A stretch of 64,000 bases of DNA from Euphorbia lathyris (GCF_963576675.1 NC_088917.1:74882610-74946609); one strand, 5' to 3'. Counted from the stretch's first letter, positions 22,593-35,040 are shown. The notes: generated from the sequence alone by a model not told the origin. Program-made: numbers and translations.

Positions 22593-24453
22593 TGTTGGGG
22601 TTTGCTGTCCTATAGACAATTGTTCAGGATACAAACTTAATGTAAATGAATTGTTCTTTATATCATTTGTTTTAATGATATATGTTTTATAACTATATAA
22701 AGGCAATCCCATTTACGAACTAAATAAAGTCTAATAAAAGGAAATCCGTAAGTTTGTTTAAAGTGATTATAAAGTGTTCATACAAGCATGAAGTGAGACT
22801 AAACTTTATGATAAACTAATAAACTTAAAAACCACCCCAAGTCAAGTAATATGTTTAGGATTGACATATCACTGTTGAGACTTGTATGTAACAATGTCTT
22901 CTGTCCGACAGAAAGCTGATCTCACAAGCTTCATATATATACAGATATATGGACAGTTACATAGATTCGATGAAAGGAGTTCATTAGGATTGGGGATCCG
23001 ATTTGAGATAACAGGATGGGTAGATTCATCCTTGTCACATGTTAATCTCATTGGTATTAATAGGTATAAGTAATCCTCAGACTCAAAAGAATGTTAATTG
23101 GTCATCCTGAATTACTGAATGTGAGACTTTGATCCTGCGGTCCCACGATCCTTAACAGAGATGACTCTGGGGTGTGAACTGCAAAGGTTGGGTGTCACAA
23201 GAGTTAATTTTAAGGTAGTTATACATTGGATTGAGCATTTATCACTCCCGATTAATGGGAGATATATCCAATGATCGCTTGTGGAAGACTCGACTCTAAA
23301 TCCTTGCAAGGTGATAGCTTAAGACTTGAAATACAGATTTCACTTAACCTATCTATTTGAGTTGACTCGGCCTGAACAAGTAAAATGAACGTCTCGCTAT
23401 ATGTGACTTGTCATCACCCATAGTCATAAGATTCAGTTCAAGGATGTAGTTGATAAAGGATCGAATTATACTGTAACTAATACTGAAGGGTTAACGGCAG
23501 AATCACCTTGTCTTCTTAACGGACTCTGGGGGAATGATTACGGACTTGTCGATAACATGCTTAGTACATCATTCCGTTATGCAAGGATTAAATATAACTC
23601 TTGAAGAAATTAATTTAATAGTTGCATACGGCCAGAAGTAGTAAGAACCTAATGGATCACACATAAGACTTGGAACCAAAAGAGAGATGGATGTCATTAA
23701 TAGATGGAAGCCCAATTGAGCCTAGTAAGGCCCATTTAATCAAGGGGGGTCGAAATTTATATGTAGTAAAATAGGAATTATTTTATTTCCATTAATCTTA
23801 ATTTGATTAGGTTTGTGAATTAAATTAATTAAAAGATAAATAAGTTAGGAGTTATAATGAGATTATAAATGCTCCTATTATTATCCAATTAGGTTATTGA
23901 TTATTATCCTAAATATATTAGATATATAGTAAGATAATAATTAGGAATTATATTCTGAATCAAATTCCTATTAAGTAACCTATTTCTATCTAACTAGGGT
24001 TAAGATACAAGTGACTATATATACCCCCCTTAGTGAGAATTTCGGCCAAGCCTCCTCCTCCCCTCTACTTGTGATTTTCGAAATACATACCTAGAGAGAG
24101 AAAGTGAATTCGCATCCCCAAGTTCGTGGACAAGAATTCATACGGCTTCCGTCAATTGATTAATCTCATTCATCTCTTTTCTCTTTGATCTTGTGTTGAT
24201 TTATTAGAGGCAATCTATCTTGGTTGCATCTCATACGGTTGATTCTAACTTGATCTTATTGTGTTTTATTTGTGCTTGGAAAACTTGGAGAAGAGTTGTG
24301 GGCACTTCATTAACAACAGTAGATAAGTTCATCAAAACGTATTCCTTATTATCCCTCTTTATATGAAATAACGATTAACGGATCCTCTGGTTAAATGGAA
24401 GTAGGCTAAATTTTTTATATTTCCACTGCTATACCTTAGCCTAATTTCCAACA
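22593..24453 (+). repeat. 5' LTR of element B
   Basis: 1861 bp, from TGTTGGGGTTTGCTG to CTAATTTCCAACA. A TATATATA box lies at about 24015-24023, just before a C-run, and is the likely promoter core. Matches 30236-32098 nearly base for base. Confidence 0.9.
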
Positions 24454-24454
24454 G

Positions 24455-24466
24455 TGGTATCAGAGC
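24455..24466 (+). promoter_or_regulatory. Primer binding site of element B
   Basis: TGGTATCAGAGC, complementary to the 3' end of initiator-Met tRNA, one base after the LTR. Standard for plant Copia elements. Confidence 0.85.
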
Positions 24467-24820
24467 CCTCGTTAAATCCGTTATTTCATATATGAAATTT
24501 AGAAGTTTTCAATAGGATTGAATGAATATTTATGGTTAGGATTAATTAACAAATTGCTTGGTTAATTAATTCTAAAGATAAATAAGTTTTAATTAATTGT
24601 TAATCAAAATTGATTATGCGTATGTTCCTAATTATTTCGGTTGATAATCATTATAACAAAATCTATTAGTTTTATAGTTCGGTTAATAAATCAGCTTTAT
24701 CAAATCTAAAGATAAAACAAAAACCTATTGTAGTTCTTCCTATTTCTGAAAATCGTTTTTAAAATCATTTTAAAATCTGATATATATATATATTTATAAA
24801 ATATATATATATATATATAA

Positions 24821-25010
24821 CGCGACAGCGGGCCGAGTCGCGCCTCGCGGCGCGACTGGCCGCTGTCGGGCGCGGCTGCTGCCTCGCGACAGCAGCTGCG
24901 TGCGGCGCTGGGGCGCAACTGCCGTAAGGCAGCGGCGTCCCGCGCACCCTAAGGGTCGCTGCCAATCGACAGCGGCCCACTCTCGGGCCCGGCCCGGTAC
25001 CCACTTGATT
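24821..25010 (+). other. GC-rich hairpin island in leader of B
   Basis: About 190 bp of very GC-rich DNA between (TA)n tracts in otherwise AT-rich leader. It holds consecutive inverted repeats: 24824-24867 (19 pairs, two bulged G, TCGC loop), 24875-24896 (7 pairs), 24919-24932 (5 pairs, GTAA loop), 24946-24956 and 24957-24974. Element C has the same flanks but not this block. Confidence 0.75.
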
Positions 25011-25592
25011 TTAAATGGTTTAAAATCGTTTTATATTTAAATATATATATTTCAGAAATTAATAGTTTTCTGTTTTGATTATCGAATGAAAAGAAAAATT
25101 CGTTTAAAAGTTTGTTTTTACCAAGTTGTAAATCAAAGCGTTAAATGAATTGAAATTAAAATAATTGGGACATGCATAATTGACGTTTTATATGGTTATA
25201 TTAATCTAAGGATTAATATAAAGATACGAGACGATAAGATGTAAAATTGGATGAAAGTTAATTTGACGAGTTAATATGATTAACCTAAATATTACATAAG
25301 ACGGTTATGTAATCAACCAATTAAATTTATTTAATTAAGTCTTTGCATGTTTGGAGTTATGGACATATTTGGACCCTCTTTTAGTCTTTTGGTATTTTTG
25401 AAATAGGGCCTACGCGTCCTGCCTTCCTATTATCTATTGTAATTTCTCCTCTCATCTAATTCCCTTCAATTCAATTGAAGTTTTCTTATAGTAGTGTAAA
25501 AATTAATATGTAATTTCAAGGCGCCATGGAGAAGACGGAGGACCTAAAGAGAAATATGTAATAGTTAGTATTTCCTTAGGTTTGGCCTTTTT

Positions 25593-25616
25593 ATTCCGTC
25601 TCTGGCTCGACGGAAT
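25593..25616 (+). promoter_or_regulatory. Conserved leader hairpin of element B
   Basis: ATTCCGTC and GACGGAAT form a perfect 8-bp stem around an 8-base loop, TCTGGCTC. It is identical at 38861-38884 in element C. The position upstream of gag would suit an RNA packaging or dimerisation signal; that role is inference. Confidence 0.45.
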
Positions 25617-26305
25617 AATTTAGATGATATGTCCATAACGCCAACGTATGTATGTATGTATGTCTGATGTATGCTAAAGCAAATCAAGACTAAGTTAGAT
25701 TATGAGACTTAAATAAAAATCCCTCATTAAAAAGTTAAGTAAATAAGCAAGTTATTAAAATCGGTTGCCCTTCCCTAATATCATAATTCAGCCGGCAGTA
25801 CTGGGGGCCTTTGGGTTGTTGGGTAAACTCAAGCTCGGGGTCTTATGGCAACACCTGGATTATCGAAAATCGTTCTTTCATGAATATGGGGTAATACTTA
25901 AATTAGAGTATGATAATTGGATGGGCAAACTCATGTTGTCATAAACTAATGGGCAAGATGGTTGGGATTAATATGAATGAAATATTAGTTACTAATGTGG
26001 TTAGTAACCCAAGAACCTGGGAATCACATTCGAGATGTGATTGATTGCATGAATCTACCTAACAAATGGGACTAGCTTGTTGGCTAAAGTCAAGGCGAAA
26101 TCTCAGGAGTTAGGATCCTAGCTCACTAAAGGATTTGTGAAATTCTTCGAATTAATATGGAGGGTTATTAATTTGGCAAAATAGTGGGAGCAATCTGAAA
26201 TAAATTAAAAGGCCTATAATTCTAGATTGATATACTTTAAGCAAATGAATGACATACATTTACTCTTTCTCACTCTCAGGTTTAAATAAACACACTCTTA
26301 TAATC

Positions 26306-27130
26306 ATGACTAACACCGATCTGCGTTACATCCTTACCGATAACAAATTGAATGGTTCAAACTTCATTGACTGGTTTCGTAACCTCAAAATTGTTTTGAA
26401 GTTCGAAAGGAAAGGGTATGTACTTGATACACCGATACCGCCTTACCCAATGGATGATGCTCCCTACCAAGAGGTTTATGCTTACTTGAAGCATAAAGCT
26501 GATGACGATCAAGTAGGGGACATCATACTTGCATCATTGACACTGGAGGTTAAAAGGCAACTACATTCAGATATGGATGCCTCTTCCATGGTCAAGCACC
26601 TTAAAGAGATATTTGTGATAGAAACTCGGTGCGAGCGCTTCGAAATAACCAAGGAGTTATATAAAAGCAAGATGTAGGAGGGCACATTTGTGATGGTACA
26701 TTGTGCCAAGATGATCAGCCTTATGACCAAGTTTTCTAGTATTGGAGATGCGATGGACCATGAACTAAGTGAAAACTTACTTCTACAGTCCCTCCTTGAG
26801 AGCTACTCACAGTTCATCATGAACTATCAGATGAGTGGCTTGCAAACCTCTCTTGTAGAGCTTGCATATATGCTCGAGTCAGTCGAGCCCATTATAAAAG
26901 AAAATGAGGAAATGTTGGCCCTTGCTATTGAAGGATCAAGGAAACGGAAAGGGGTCTCTCCCGATCCAAACCACCTTGATAAAGGCAAGGAGACAGTGCT
27001 CACCGAAACAAGGGGAAAGGAATTAAAGAAGCCCAAAGTAAGGTGTTACTATTATGGTGACATAGGGCATTGGAAGAGGAATTGTCCTTACTTCCAAGCT
27101 ACCCTCAAGAAGGGAGAAGCCGGGACTTCA
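26306..27130 (+). pseudogene. gag of element B
   Basis: It starts at ATG 26306 (MTNTDLRYILTDNKLNG), the usual N-terminus of plant Copia gag, followed by the helical capsid-like region. A TAG at 26675-26677 sits where element C has CAA, so translation would stop after about 123 residues; the frame resumes at 26690. The zinc knuckle near 27043-27084 reads CYYYGDIGHWKRNC: the second cysteine has become Tyr, which should abolish zinc binding. The product would have been the particle-forming protein. Damaged, not functional as it stands. Confidence 0.85.
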
Positions 27131-27520
27131 ACATTTGGTATGTTTTATATTGAAATAAATACAGTTTCACTGTCTGAATCTTGGGTACTTGATACCAGAT
27201 ATGGATCTCATATTTGTACAAATATGCAAGAGCTAAAACAGACTAAGGAACTTAAGAAAGGAAGCATAAACTTGCGAGTGGGAAATGGAGCAAGAGTTGC
27301 CGCCATCGCAATTGGAGATTATGTTTTATCTTTTCCATCTAGGCTTGTAATAGAAGTAAGGAATTGTTTATACGTTCCTGAAATGTCTCGCAACATTATT
27401 TCTATTAGCCGTCTTGTTGACGACGGTTTTCATATTTCAATAAAGAACAATAGTTGCAATTTTATAAAGATTCGATCTTTTATTTTTCAGGAATATCACA
27501 AAATGGGATTTATGTGTTGA
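27131..27520 (+). pseudogene. Aspartic protease region of element B
   Basis: The motif SWVLDTRYGSHIC marks the protease active site. The catalytic triplet should be DTG or DSG; here Gly is Arg (AGA), so activity is unlikely. It is followed by a region with VGNGARVAA and LYVPEMSRNIISISRL, standard in Copia proteases. It ends with a stop at 27518-27520, after which the frame shifts to 27454. Confidence 0.8.
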
Positions 27521-28599
27521 ATGATAATATTTCTATTTTCGCAATTAATACCAAAAGACATAAGATACACAATTCAACTTACTTGTGTCATTGTCGTTTA
27601 GGCCATATAAACAAGAGACGCATGCTAAAGATATATTCAGATGGGCTTATAGATCCAATCGATCATGAATCATTGGAAACATGCGAATCATGTTTCAAAG
27701 GTAAAATGACAAAGACACCCTTTAGCAATAAAGGTGAGCGTGTATCAGACACTCTAGGACTTATTCATATAGATGTATGTGGTCCTATGTCAGTCCAAGC
27801 AAGAGGAGGATTCAGATACTTCATTAGCTTCATAGATGACCATACCTGATATGGTTACGTCTACTTGATGAAGCACAAATCAGAAGCTTTTGAGAAATTC
27901 AAATGCTTCAAGAATGAAGTGGAAAATCAATTAGAAAGGAAAATAAAGACGCTTCGATCCGATCGAGGTGGCGAATATCTTTCAGATGATTTTCTGAATT
28001 ATCTAACTGAATGTGGGATATGCTCACAATGGACACCTCCCTATACACCACAACACAATGGTGTATCTGAGAGGAGAAATCGTACCCTATTAGATATGGT
28101 ACGATCCATGATGAGCATGGCCTTGCTTCCAAATACGTTATGGGGCTATGCCTTAGAAACTGCCCTCTTCACCCTGAACCGAGTACCAACTAGATCCGCT
28201 AGTTCCACACCATATGAATTGTTCGTTGGTAGGAAACCCATGTTCTCATTTATGAGAGTATGGGGTTGTTCAGCTTTTGTCAAACGCATTGCGTTTGACA
28301 AATTAGATTACAAATCTGATAAATGTTTCTTCATTGGATATCCCAAAGAAACCATGGGGTATTACTTCTATCATCCAGATGATCAGAAAGTAATAGTATC
28401 CAGATACGCAACCTTCTTAGAGAAAGAGTTTCTCGAAGAAACACAAAAGGGAAGCATAATTGAACTTGGCGAAGTTCAAGAAGAAGAAACACCGACTGAA
28501 ACAACGGAGGAGGTTGAGGTACCCGAAGTAGTCCCATCAGATGAGACTACAGTGCCACATATTCGTAGATCACAAAGAGTTCGTGAACTCCCAGTTTGA
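27454..28599 (+). pseudogene. Integrase of element B
   Basis: It contains the pre-integrase zinc-binding segment (CHCRLGHINKRR, then CESCFKGKM), then the catalytic core with LIHIDVCGPM, FIDDHT and SDRGGEY, and the segment TPPYTPQHNGVSERRNRT. A TGA at 27847-27849 splits the core, and a TGA at 28597-28599 ends the C-terminal part where element C reads Arg. It would insert the cDNA into the genome. Broken by these stops. Confidence 0.85.
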
Positions 28600-28611
28600 T
28601 ATGGTTTTCTA

Positions 28612-29400
28612 GTGGGAGATGATAATGAGGTTCCCGTGTTAGACGACGAACCCGAAAACTACAAAGAGGCTCTTACTAGTCCAGATTCTAAATCATGGCT
28701 TAAGGCCATGGATTCTGAAATGGATTCCATGTATACTAACCAAGTGTGGACTTTGGTTGATCCACCCGAAGGGATAAAACCCATTGGGTGCAGGTGGATC
28801 TTCAAAAAGAAGACTGACATGGATGGAAAGGTTAGCACTTACAAAGCTAGGTTAGTAGCGAAAGGATACCGTCAGAAACAAGGAGTTGATTATGACGAAA
28901 CTTTCTCTCCTGTTGCTATGTCCAAATCAATCAGAATCATGCTTGCTATTGCCGCTCACTACGATTATGAGATTTGGCAAATGGATGTGAAAACAGCTTT
29001 CCTAAACGGAAACCTGCTTGAGGATGTATACATGATGTAGCCTGAAGGTTTCATATCGAAGGATGCAAACAAAGTTTGCAAACTTCAGAGATCCATTTAT
29101 GGACTCAAGCAAGCATCGAGAAGCTGGAATAAGCGTTTTGACGAAACCATAAAACAATTTGGTTTCGAACAAAATTGCGAAGAAGCTTGCATTTACAAGA
29201 AAGCAAGTGGGAGCTCTATAGCATTTCTCATACTATATGTGGACGATATACTGTTAATGGGAAATGACATTGCTCTATTACAGTCAGTGAAAGTATGGTT
29301 ATCCGGTAACTTCTCAATGAAAGACCTTAGTGAAGCAGCTTATATACTTGGTATAAAGATCTATATAGATAGATCGCGAAGACTGCTTGGTCTTTGACAG
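28612..29400 (+). pseudogene. Reverse transcriptase of element B
   Basis: The Copia RT begins with the segment SWLKAMDSEMDSMYTNQVW, then IFKKKTDMDG, KARLVAKGY and MDVKTAFLNGNL. A TAG at 29038-29040 replaces CAG of element C. Beyond it come YGLKQASRSWNKRFD and the catalytic YVDDILLMG at about 29236-29262. A TGA at 29396-29398 follows. Two internal stops make it inactive. Confidence 0.88.
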
Positions 29401-30221
29401 GCTACATACATTGAAAAGGTGCTAAATCGGTTTAGCATGCTTGAATCGAAACGAGGTAACTTACCCATGGTACATGCAGTAAAGTTAAACAATCATCAAT
29501 GTCCTAAAACCGATGATGATAAAAGACGCATGGCTGTAGTCCCGTACGCCAGCGCAATCGGTTCGATTATGTATGTTATGCTATGCACTAGACCTGACGT
29601 AGCGTTCATGTTATCAGTAACGAGTCGTTACCAAGGGAATCCGGAAGACGAGCATTGGATTGCCATCAAGAACATTCTTAAGTACTTGAGAAGAACTAAA
29701 GATATGTTTCTAGTGTACGGAGAAGGTGATCTGAAAATAGAAGGATTTTCAGACGCAAGTAATCTCACAGATGAGAATGATTATAAATCCCAATCAGGAT
29801 ACCTGTTTATTTTGAATGGGGGTGCGGTCAGTTGGAAGAGTTCCAAGTAGGGAAGCGTGGCTTTCTCTACGACCGAGTCAGAGTATATCGCCACTGCAGA
29901 AGCAGCAAAGGAAGCGTTTTGGATAAGAAAGTTCATTACAGAACTTGGTGTGGTGCCTGACATTGTGAATCCCATTACACTGTATTGTGACAATAATGGA
30001 GCCATTGTGCAAGCAAAGGAACCACGGTCTCATAATGCGTCCAAGCATTACCTTAAGTGATACCACATCATTAGAGAGATTGTGGCTAGAGGAGATGTGA
30101 GAATAGAAAGAGTACTACAGAGGACAACATTGCAGATCCGTTGACAAAGCCGTTAAACCAGAAAGTACATGATCGTCATCTAACTTCTACTGGGATAAGT
30201 TTTAGAAACAATTGGCTTTAG
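29401..30221 (+). pseudogene. RNase H of element B
   Basis: Typical Copia RNase H: the RPDVAFMLSVTSRYQ connection segment, EGFSDAS, FSTTESEYIATAEAAKEA and YCDNNGAI with NASKHYL. Stops at 29848-29850 (TAG for CAG) and 30058-30060 (TGA for AGA of element C) and a small deletion near 30113 break it. The expected end of the polyprotein is TAG at 30219-30221. Confidence 0.85.
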
Positions 30222-30222
30222 T

Positions 30223-30235
30223 CCTAGTGGGAGTA
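30223..30235 (+). promoter_or_regulatory. Polypurine tract of element B
   Basis: The purine run TAGTGGGAGTA lies directly ahead of TGTTGGGG of the 3' LTR, where plus-strand DNA synthesis starts. Element C has AAGTGGGAGTA in the same place. Confidence 0.75.
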
Positions 30236-32098
30236 TGTTGGGGTTTGGTGTCCTATAGACAATTGTTTAGGATACAAACTTAATGTAAATGAATAGTTCT
30301 TTATATCATTTGTTTTAATGAGATATATGTTTCATAACTATATAAAGGCAATCCCATTTACGAACTAAATAAAGTCTAATAAAAGGAAATCCGTAAGTTT
30401 GTTTAAACTGATTATAAAGTGTTCATACAGGCATGAAGTGAGACTAAACTTTATGATAAACTAATAAACTTAAAAACCACCCCAAGTCAAGTAATATGTT
30501 TAGGATTGACATATCACTGTTGAGACTTGTATGTAACAATGTCTTCTGTCCGACAGAAAGCTGATCTCACAAGCTTCATATATATACAGATATATGGACA
30601 GTTACATAGATCCGATGAAAGGAGTTCATTAGGATTGGGGATCCGATTTGAGATAACATGATGGGTAGATTCATCCTTGTCACATGTTCATCTCATTGGT
30701 ATTAATAGGTATAAGTAATCCTCAGACTCAAAGGAATGTTTATTGGTCATCCTGAGTTACTGAATGTGAGACTTTGATCCTGCGGTCCCACGATCCTTAA
30801 CAGAGATGACTCTGGGGTGTGAACTGCAAAGGTTGGGTGTCACAGGAGGTAATGTCAGGGTAGTTATACATTGGATGGAGCATTTATCACTCCCTATTAA
30901 TGGGAGATATATCCAAGGATCGCTTGTGGAAGACTCGACTCTAAATCCTTGCAAGGTGATAGCTTAAGACTTGAAATATAGATTTCATTTAACCTATCTA
31001 TTTGAGTTGACTCGGTCTGAACAAGTAAAACGAACGTCTCGCTATATGTGACTTGACATCACCCATAGTCATAAGATTCAGTTTAAGGATGTAGTTGATA
31101 AAGGATCGAATTATACTGTAACTAATACGGAAGGGTTAATGGCAGAATCAACATGTCTTCTTAACGGACTCTAGGGGAATGATTACGGACTTGCCGATAA
31201 CATGCTCAGTACATCATTTTGTTATGCAAGGATTAAATATAATTCTTGAAGAAATTAATTTAATATTTGCATACGGCCAGAAGTAGTAAGAACCTAATGG
31301 ATCACACATAAGACTTGGAACCAAAAGAGAGATGGATGTCATTAGTAGATGGAAGCCCAATTGAGCCTAGTAAGGCCCATTTAATCAGGGGGGGTGAAAT
31401 TTATATGTAGTAAAATAGGAATTATTTTATTTCCATTAATCCTAATTTGATTAGGTTTGTGAATTAAATTAATTAAAGGATAAATAAGTTGGGAGTTATA
31501 ATGAGATTATAAATGCTCCTATTATTATCCAATTAGGTTATTGATTATTATCCTAAATATATTAGATATATAGTAAGATAATAATTAGGAATTATATTCT
31601 GAATTAAATTCCTATTAAGTAACCTATTTCTATCTAACTAGGGTTAAGATACAAGTGACTATATATACCCCCCCTTAGTGAGAATTTCGGCCAAGCCTCC
31701 TCCTCCCCTCTACTTGTGATTTTCGAAATACATACCTAGAGAGAGAAAGTGAATTCGCATCCCCAAGTTCGTGGACAAGAATTCATACGGCTTCCGTCAA
31801 TTGATTAATCTCATTCATCTCTTTTCTCTTTGATCTTGTGTTGATTTATTAGAGGCAATCTATCTTGGTTGCATCTTATATGGTTGATTCTAACTTGATC
31901 TTATTGTGTTTTATTTGTGCTTGGAAAACTCGGAGAAGAGTTGTGGGCACTTCATTAACAACGGTAGATAAGTTCATCAAAAGGTATTCCTTATTATCCC
32001 TCTTTATATGAAATAACGATTAGCAGATCCTATGGTTAAATGGAAGTAGGCTAAAATTTTTATATTTCCGCTGCTATACCTTAGCCTAATTTCCAACA
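30236..32098 (+). repeat. 3' LTR of element B
   Basis: 1863 bp, TGTTGGGGTTTGGTG to TAATTTCCAACA, followed by the target duplication GGCAT. Same organisation as the 5' LTR. Confidence 0.9.
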
Positions 32099-32103
32099 GG
32101 CAT

Positions 32104-33268
32104 GCTCAACACAATCGTGTTGACAAAAAATGGAGACAGCCTCACGGCCCGGGAAGACAAAACTCAATCGTATCAAGTAAAACGCCAACCCAGCATGGAG
32201 AATGATCGAGAAGCCTTCGAACAAAAGCTTCAAGACGAAGCTGCTGAGTTGAGCGACAAAGCAGTCAGGTCAGCGGCAGAACAGAACCAACTTGGAGACA
32301 AAGTATTTCTACTTTGGGTAAAGGTTAGAAGACAAAGCAAGCTGTTTGGAAGACTTTACTATAAATGTGCAAACATTCTGTTCAACTGATGAAAAGCTGC
32401 TGAGCACTGCCGAAGACAGAAGATATAAGAATTTCATTGGCCAACGACACTGAGCACGTACTGAGTGAAAGTGACATGAAGCCGTTTCCCTCTAACGGTT
32501 ATTTCGAAATTCGAAATTATTGGTACATCAAGTGTCACTATAAATAGGCCTCTCAAATGATTCATTCGATGCAGATCTTCAATTAAGTCGAAACGCTGAC
32601 CAAATTCATACTTGAAGTTCTGTGAGAAAAGCAAAGCAAATTTTACACCAATTCCAATCTTGTGTAAAAGTCTAGAGTGATGTTATTCATCTAAAGTGTC
32701 TTAGAAATTGTTGTTTATGACAAACACTTATCATTTCTAGAAGTATAGAAAATGAGAAGTTGAGTACTCGGTTATAGTACTCAGCGGTAGTGATAGGAGT
32801 GAGTAGAGGAATAGAGGAAGGTACTCTTGTATACTTAGCTTCTGTTGTAAAAGGTTTCGTGCTCTACCTTTAAAGAGCTTAGTAGAGGATTTGAAAATCT
32901 CGGAACGAGTTCCGAGGACTGGATGTAGGCGGAGAGGCCAAACCAGGATACGCCTGCTGAGTAACATATTTCTAACCCTTACACTCCTTTATATATATTA
33001 CTTGCTATAAAACTGACTAAGTAACGAACTCACGCTGAGTTAAGTGCACTGAGAAGCTGAGTTCAGGAATAGACTCGAGTGCTATTTCCTGACTCAAGGA
33101 AAGAAACAGACTTGGTCACCAGTTGACTAAGCTTATGTCTTAAAACTACTCAGTGTCGTTGTGTAAACCTTTTCTTAAAGAAAAGAAGTCAGCCTTAACG
33201 GACAAATTTTTTAAATAGTTCCTATCCCCCCCTTGGAACTAATCTTGTCACGTTACACGGGACCAACA
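32104..33268 (+). repeat. 5' LTR of SIRE-like element A (5'-truncated)
   Basis: Related to the LTR at 61343-62682 read on its own strand, and to 62683-63509, ending CACGGGACCAACA. It is followed by the primer binding site of element A, so it is a 5' LTR. The true TGTTGAAACACC start is missing: after the GGCAT duplication of B a few bases continue the interrupted gag and then LTR sequence begins. The GATTGGCC-AACGACACTGAG site at about 32436-32455 is the site where element D entered another copy of this LTR. Confidence 0.75.
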
Positions 33269-33270
33269 AG

Positions 33271-33282
33271 TGGTATCAAAGA
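33271..33282 (+). promoter_or_regulatory. Primer binding site of element A
   Basis: TGGTATCAAAGA, an initiator-Met tRNA type site with one change (AAAG for AGAG), two bases after the LTR. Confidence 0.75.
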
Positions 33283-33330
33283 ATAAAAGCTCACTGAGCA
33301 AGATATAACTATCTTGAGCTGATCCCCACA

Positions 33331-35040
33331 ATGGCTAGGAACAGCACTCGTTTCCTCCCAGAAAATCAGACAACCCAGATTCTTCCTGAGGGGTTGTCCA
33401 TCACTCGACCTCCTCTGTTCTTCGGGTCTAACTACACCTTTTTAGAAGAACAAAATGAAAAATTTCATTCAGGCAACAAACATGAGTGCATGGCTTTCTA
33501 TAGTCCAAGGCCCGTTTGTTCCTGTTGAAACTGTTGACGGCCAAACGGTTGTTAAAGCTGAGGCCAAGTGGACAGAAAATGACCTCAAGAAGCTACAAAA
33601 TCATGCTTCAGCTATAAACATGCTTCACTGTGCGTTAGATGATGCAGAGTACAACAAAATTTCAGGTTGTGAGTCAGCACATGAGATTTGGAAGAAACTG
33701 GAGGTCACCTATGAAGGAACCAACAAAGTTAAGGAGTCAAAGGTGAACCAGCATATGAGGTTGTACGAGCTCTTTGAGATGAATGATGATGAAGGAATCT
33801 CTGAAATGAACTCAAGTTTGATGAACATAATCAATGAGCTCAAAAGACTTGGCAAGATCTTTACTGAGGAAGAGCAAGTCAAGAAGATACTGAGGAGTCT
33901 TCCCAAAAGCTGGCAAGCCAATAAAACTGTTGTTCAGGAAGCTCAAGACTTGACCACCTACAAGTATGATGAACTCATTGGATCTCTGCTAACCCATGAG
34001 ATCTCAATGAAGGACAAGTCTGAGGACAAGAAGCAAAAGTCTCATGTCATGAAAGCTGACTCCACTGATGGGAGCTCAATAGACGATGAAGAAATGGCCA
34101 TGTTCACTAGAAAAATGAAAAGGCTGTTCAGAAAGAATGATAAATATTCTAAGAAGCCTTACAAGAAGTTTGATAAGTACAAAGTTGAGTCCAGCGACAA
34201 CAAGTACAAGAAGGACAGCTCAAAGCCCATCATATGCTTTGAATGTCATCAAACTGGCCATATCAAATCAAGTTGTCCTACCTTGAGGAAGGAAAAGAAG
34301 AACAACAAGAAGGCAATGTCATCAAATTGGCCATATCAGAAGCTGATGCCACTGAGTCATCAAAGATCTGTTTCATGGCAGATGAGCTTACTGAGCCTTA
34401 TGTTTCTGAGCACGCTGACCCCTCTATTGCAACTGACGATGAGGCACACTCAACTGAGGTAATATCACTACCCCTGCTCAGAAATGAAATGATAAATGCC
34501 CTGAGTGACCTCTACACACTTATCAAAAAGTGTAACAAGAAGGTTATAGCACTCAGCAGGCGATGTGATGAGATTGAAGAGGTCAAACTCAGTGACCTTC
34601 GATATGTTCTCCAAGACAACTCAACCTTGCATAGAAACATAGAAACTATGCACAAGTTTGTCTCTGAGGTCCAATCAGATTCTAAGAAACTGAGAAAGGA
34701 CATCACATCTATTCAGAACCAATTCAAAGTTCCGAATAAAAGAAATATTCCTCTGAACACTCAATACCGAAGTACTAGTCAGCATAGATGGAACTCTCAG
34801 CAGAACATCCAGTGTGACTTCTGTGGGAAGAAAGGACACACCACAAAGGTGTGCTGGCATGCTCAGCACTGGGGTGCTGACCAGTCAGTGAGATATCACA
34901 AATGGAAGGTCAGTTGTGACTTTTGTGGAAAAAATGGACACGTTGTCCAAGTGTGTCGTCATAAGATGAAACATGATACTTTACCTTCTCAGCCTAACAA
35001 ACAAGGACCCAAAAAGACTTGGGTACCTAAAGATAACTAG
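33331..35040 (+). pseudogene. gag of SIRE-like element A
   Basis: The ATG at 33331 opens MARNSTRFLPENQTTQ. A one-base shift near 33445 moves the frame to the long stretch 33455-34462, which contains the capsid-like helices (LKKLQNHASAINMLHCALD, SLMNIINELKRLGK) and knuckle CFECHQTGHIKSSC. A deletion near 34320 shifts the frame again to 34243-35040, with two more knuckles, CDFCGKKGHTTKVCWH and CDFCGKNGHVVQVCRH. Three CCHC knuckles are present in total. The counterpart on the minus strand at 59560-61280 shows what was lost at each shift. It would form the virus-like particle; frameshifted, hence not functional. Confidence 0.85.

Larger units (their letters stand above)
24467..26305 (+). other. 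Untranslated leader of element B
   Basis: About 1.8 kb without a gene between primer binding site and gag. It contains the GC-rich hairpin island (24821-25010), a TATG microsatellite near 25646-25662 and a conserved 8-bp hairpin (25593-25616). The rest matches the leader of element C at 38026-39573. Confidence 0.7.
22593..32098 (+). mobile_element. Full-length Copia retrotransposon B
   Basis: This 9506-bp element is structurally complete: 5' LTR, primer binding site, long leader, gag, protease, integrase, reverse transcriptase, RNase H in Copia order, polypurine tract and 3' LTR. A perfect duplication GGCAT flanks it (22588-22592 and 32099-32103). The LTRs are very similar, so insertion is fairly recent, but the coding region carries at least six premature stops and is not autonomous. 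Element C (35966-45172) is a sister copy. It is inserted in the second zinc knuckle of a SIRE-like gag. Confidence 0.92.

Noticed and set aside
24706..25004. Arg/Ala-rich minus-strand ORFs.
   Set aside because: They are by-products of the GC-rich hairpin island, with no start context or relatives; the signal there is structural.
33709..33921. Minus-strand ORFs over gag and pol regions.
   Set aside because: Antisense shadows of Copia coding sequence, recurring in each copy at the same place.
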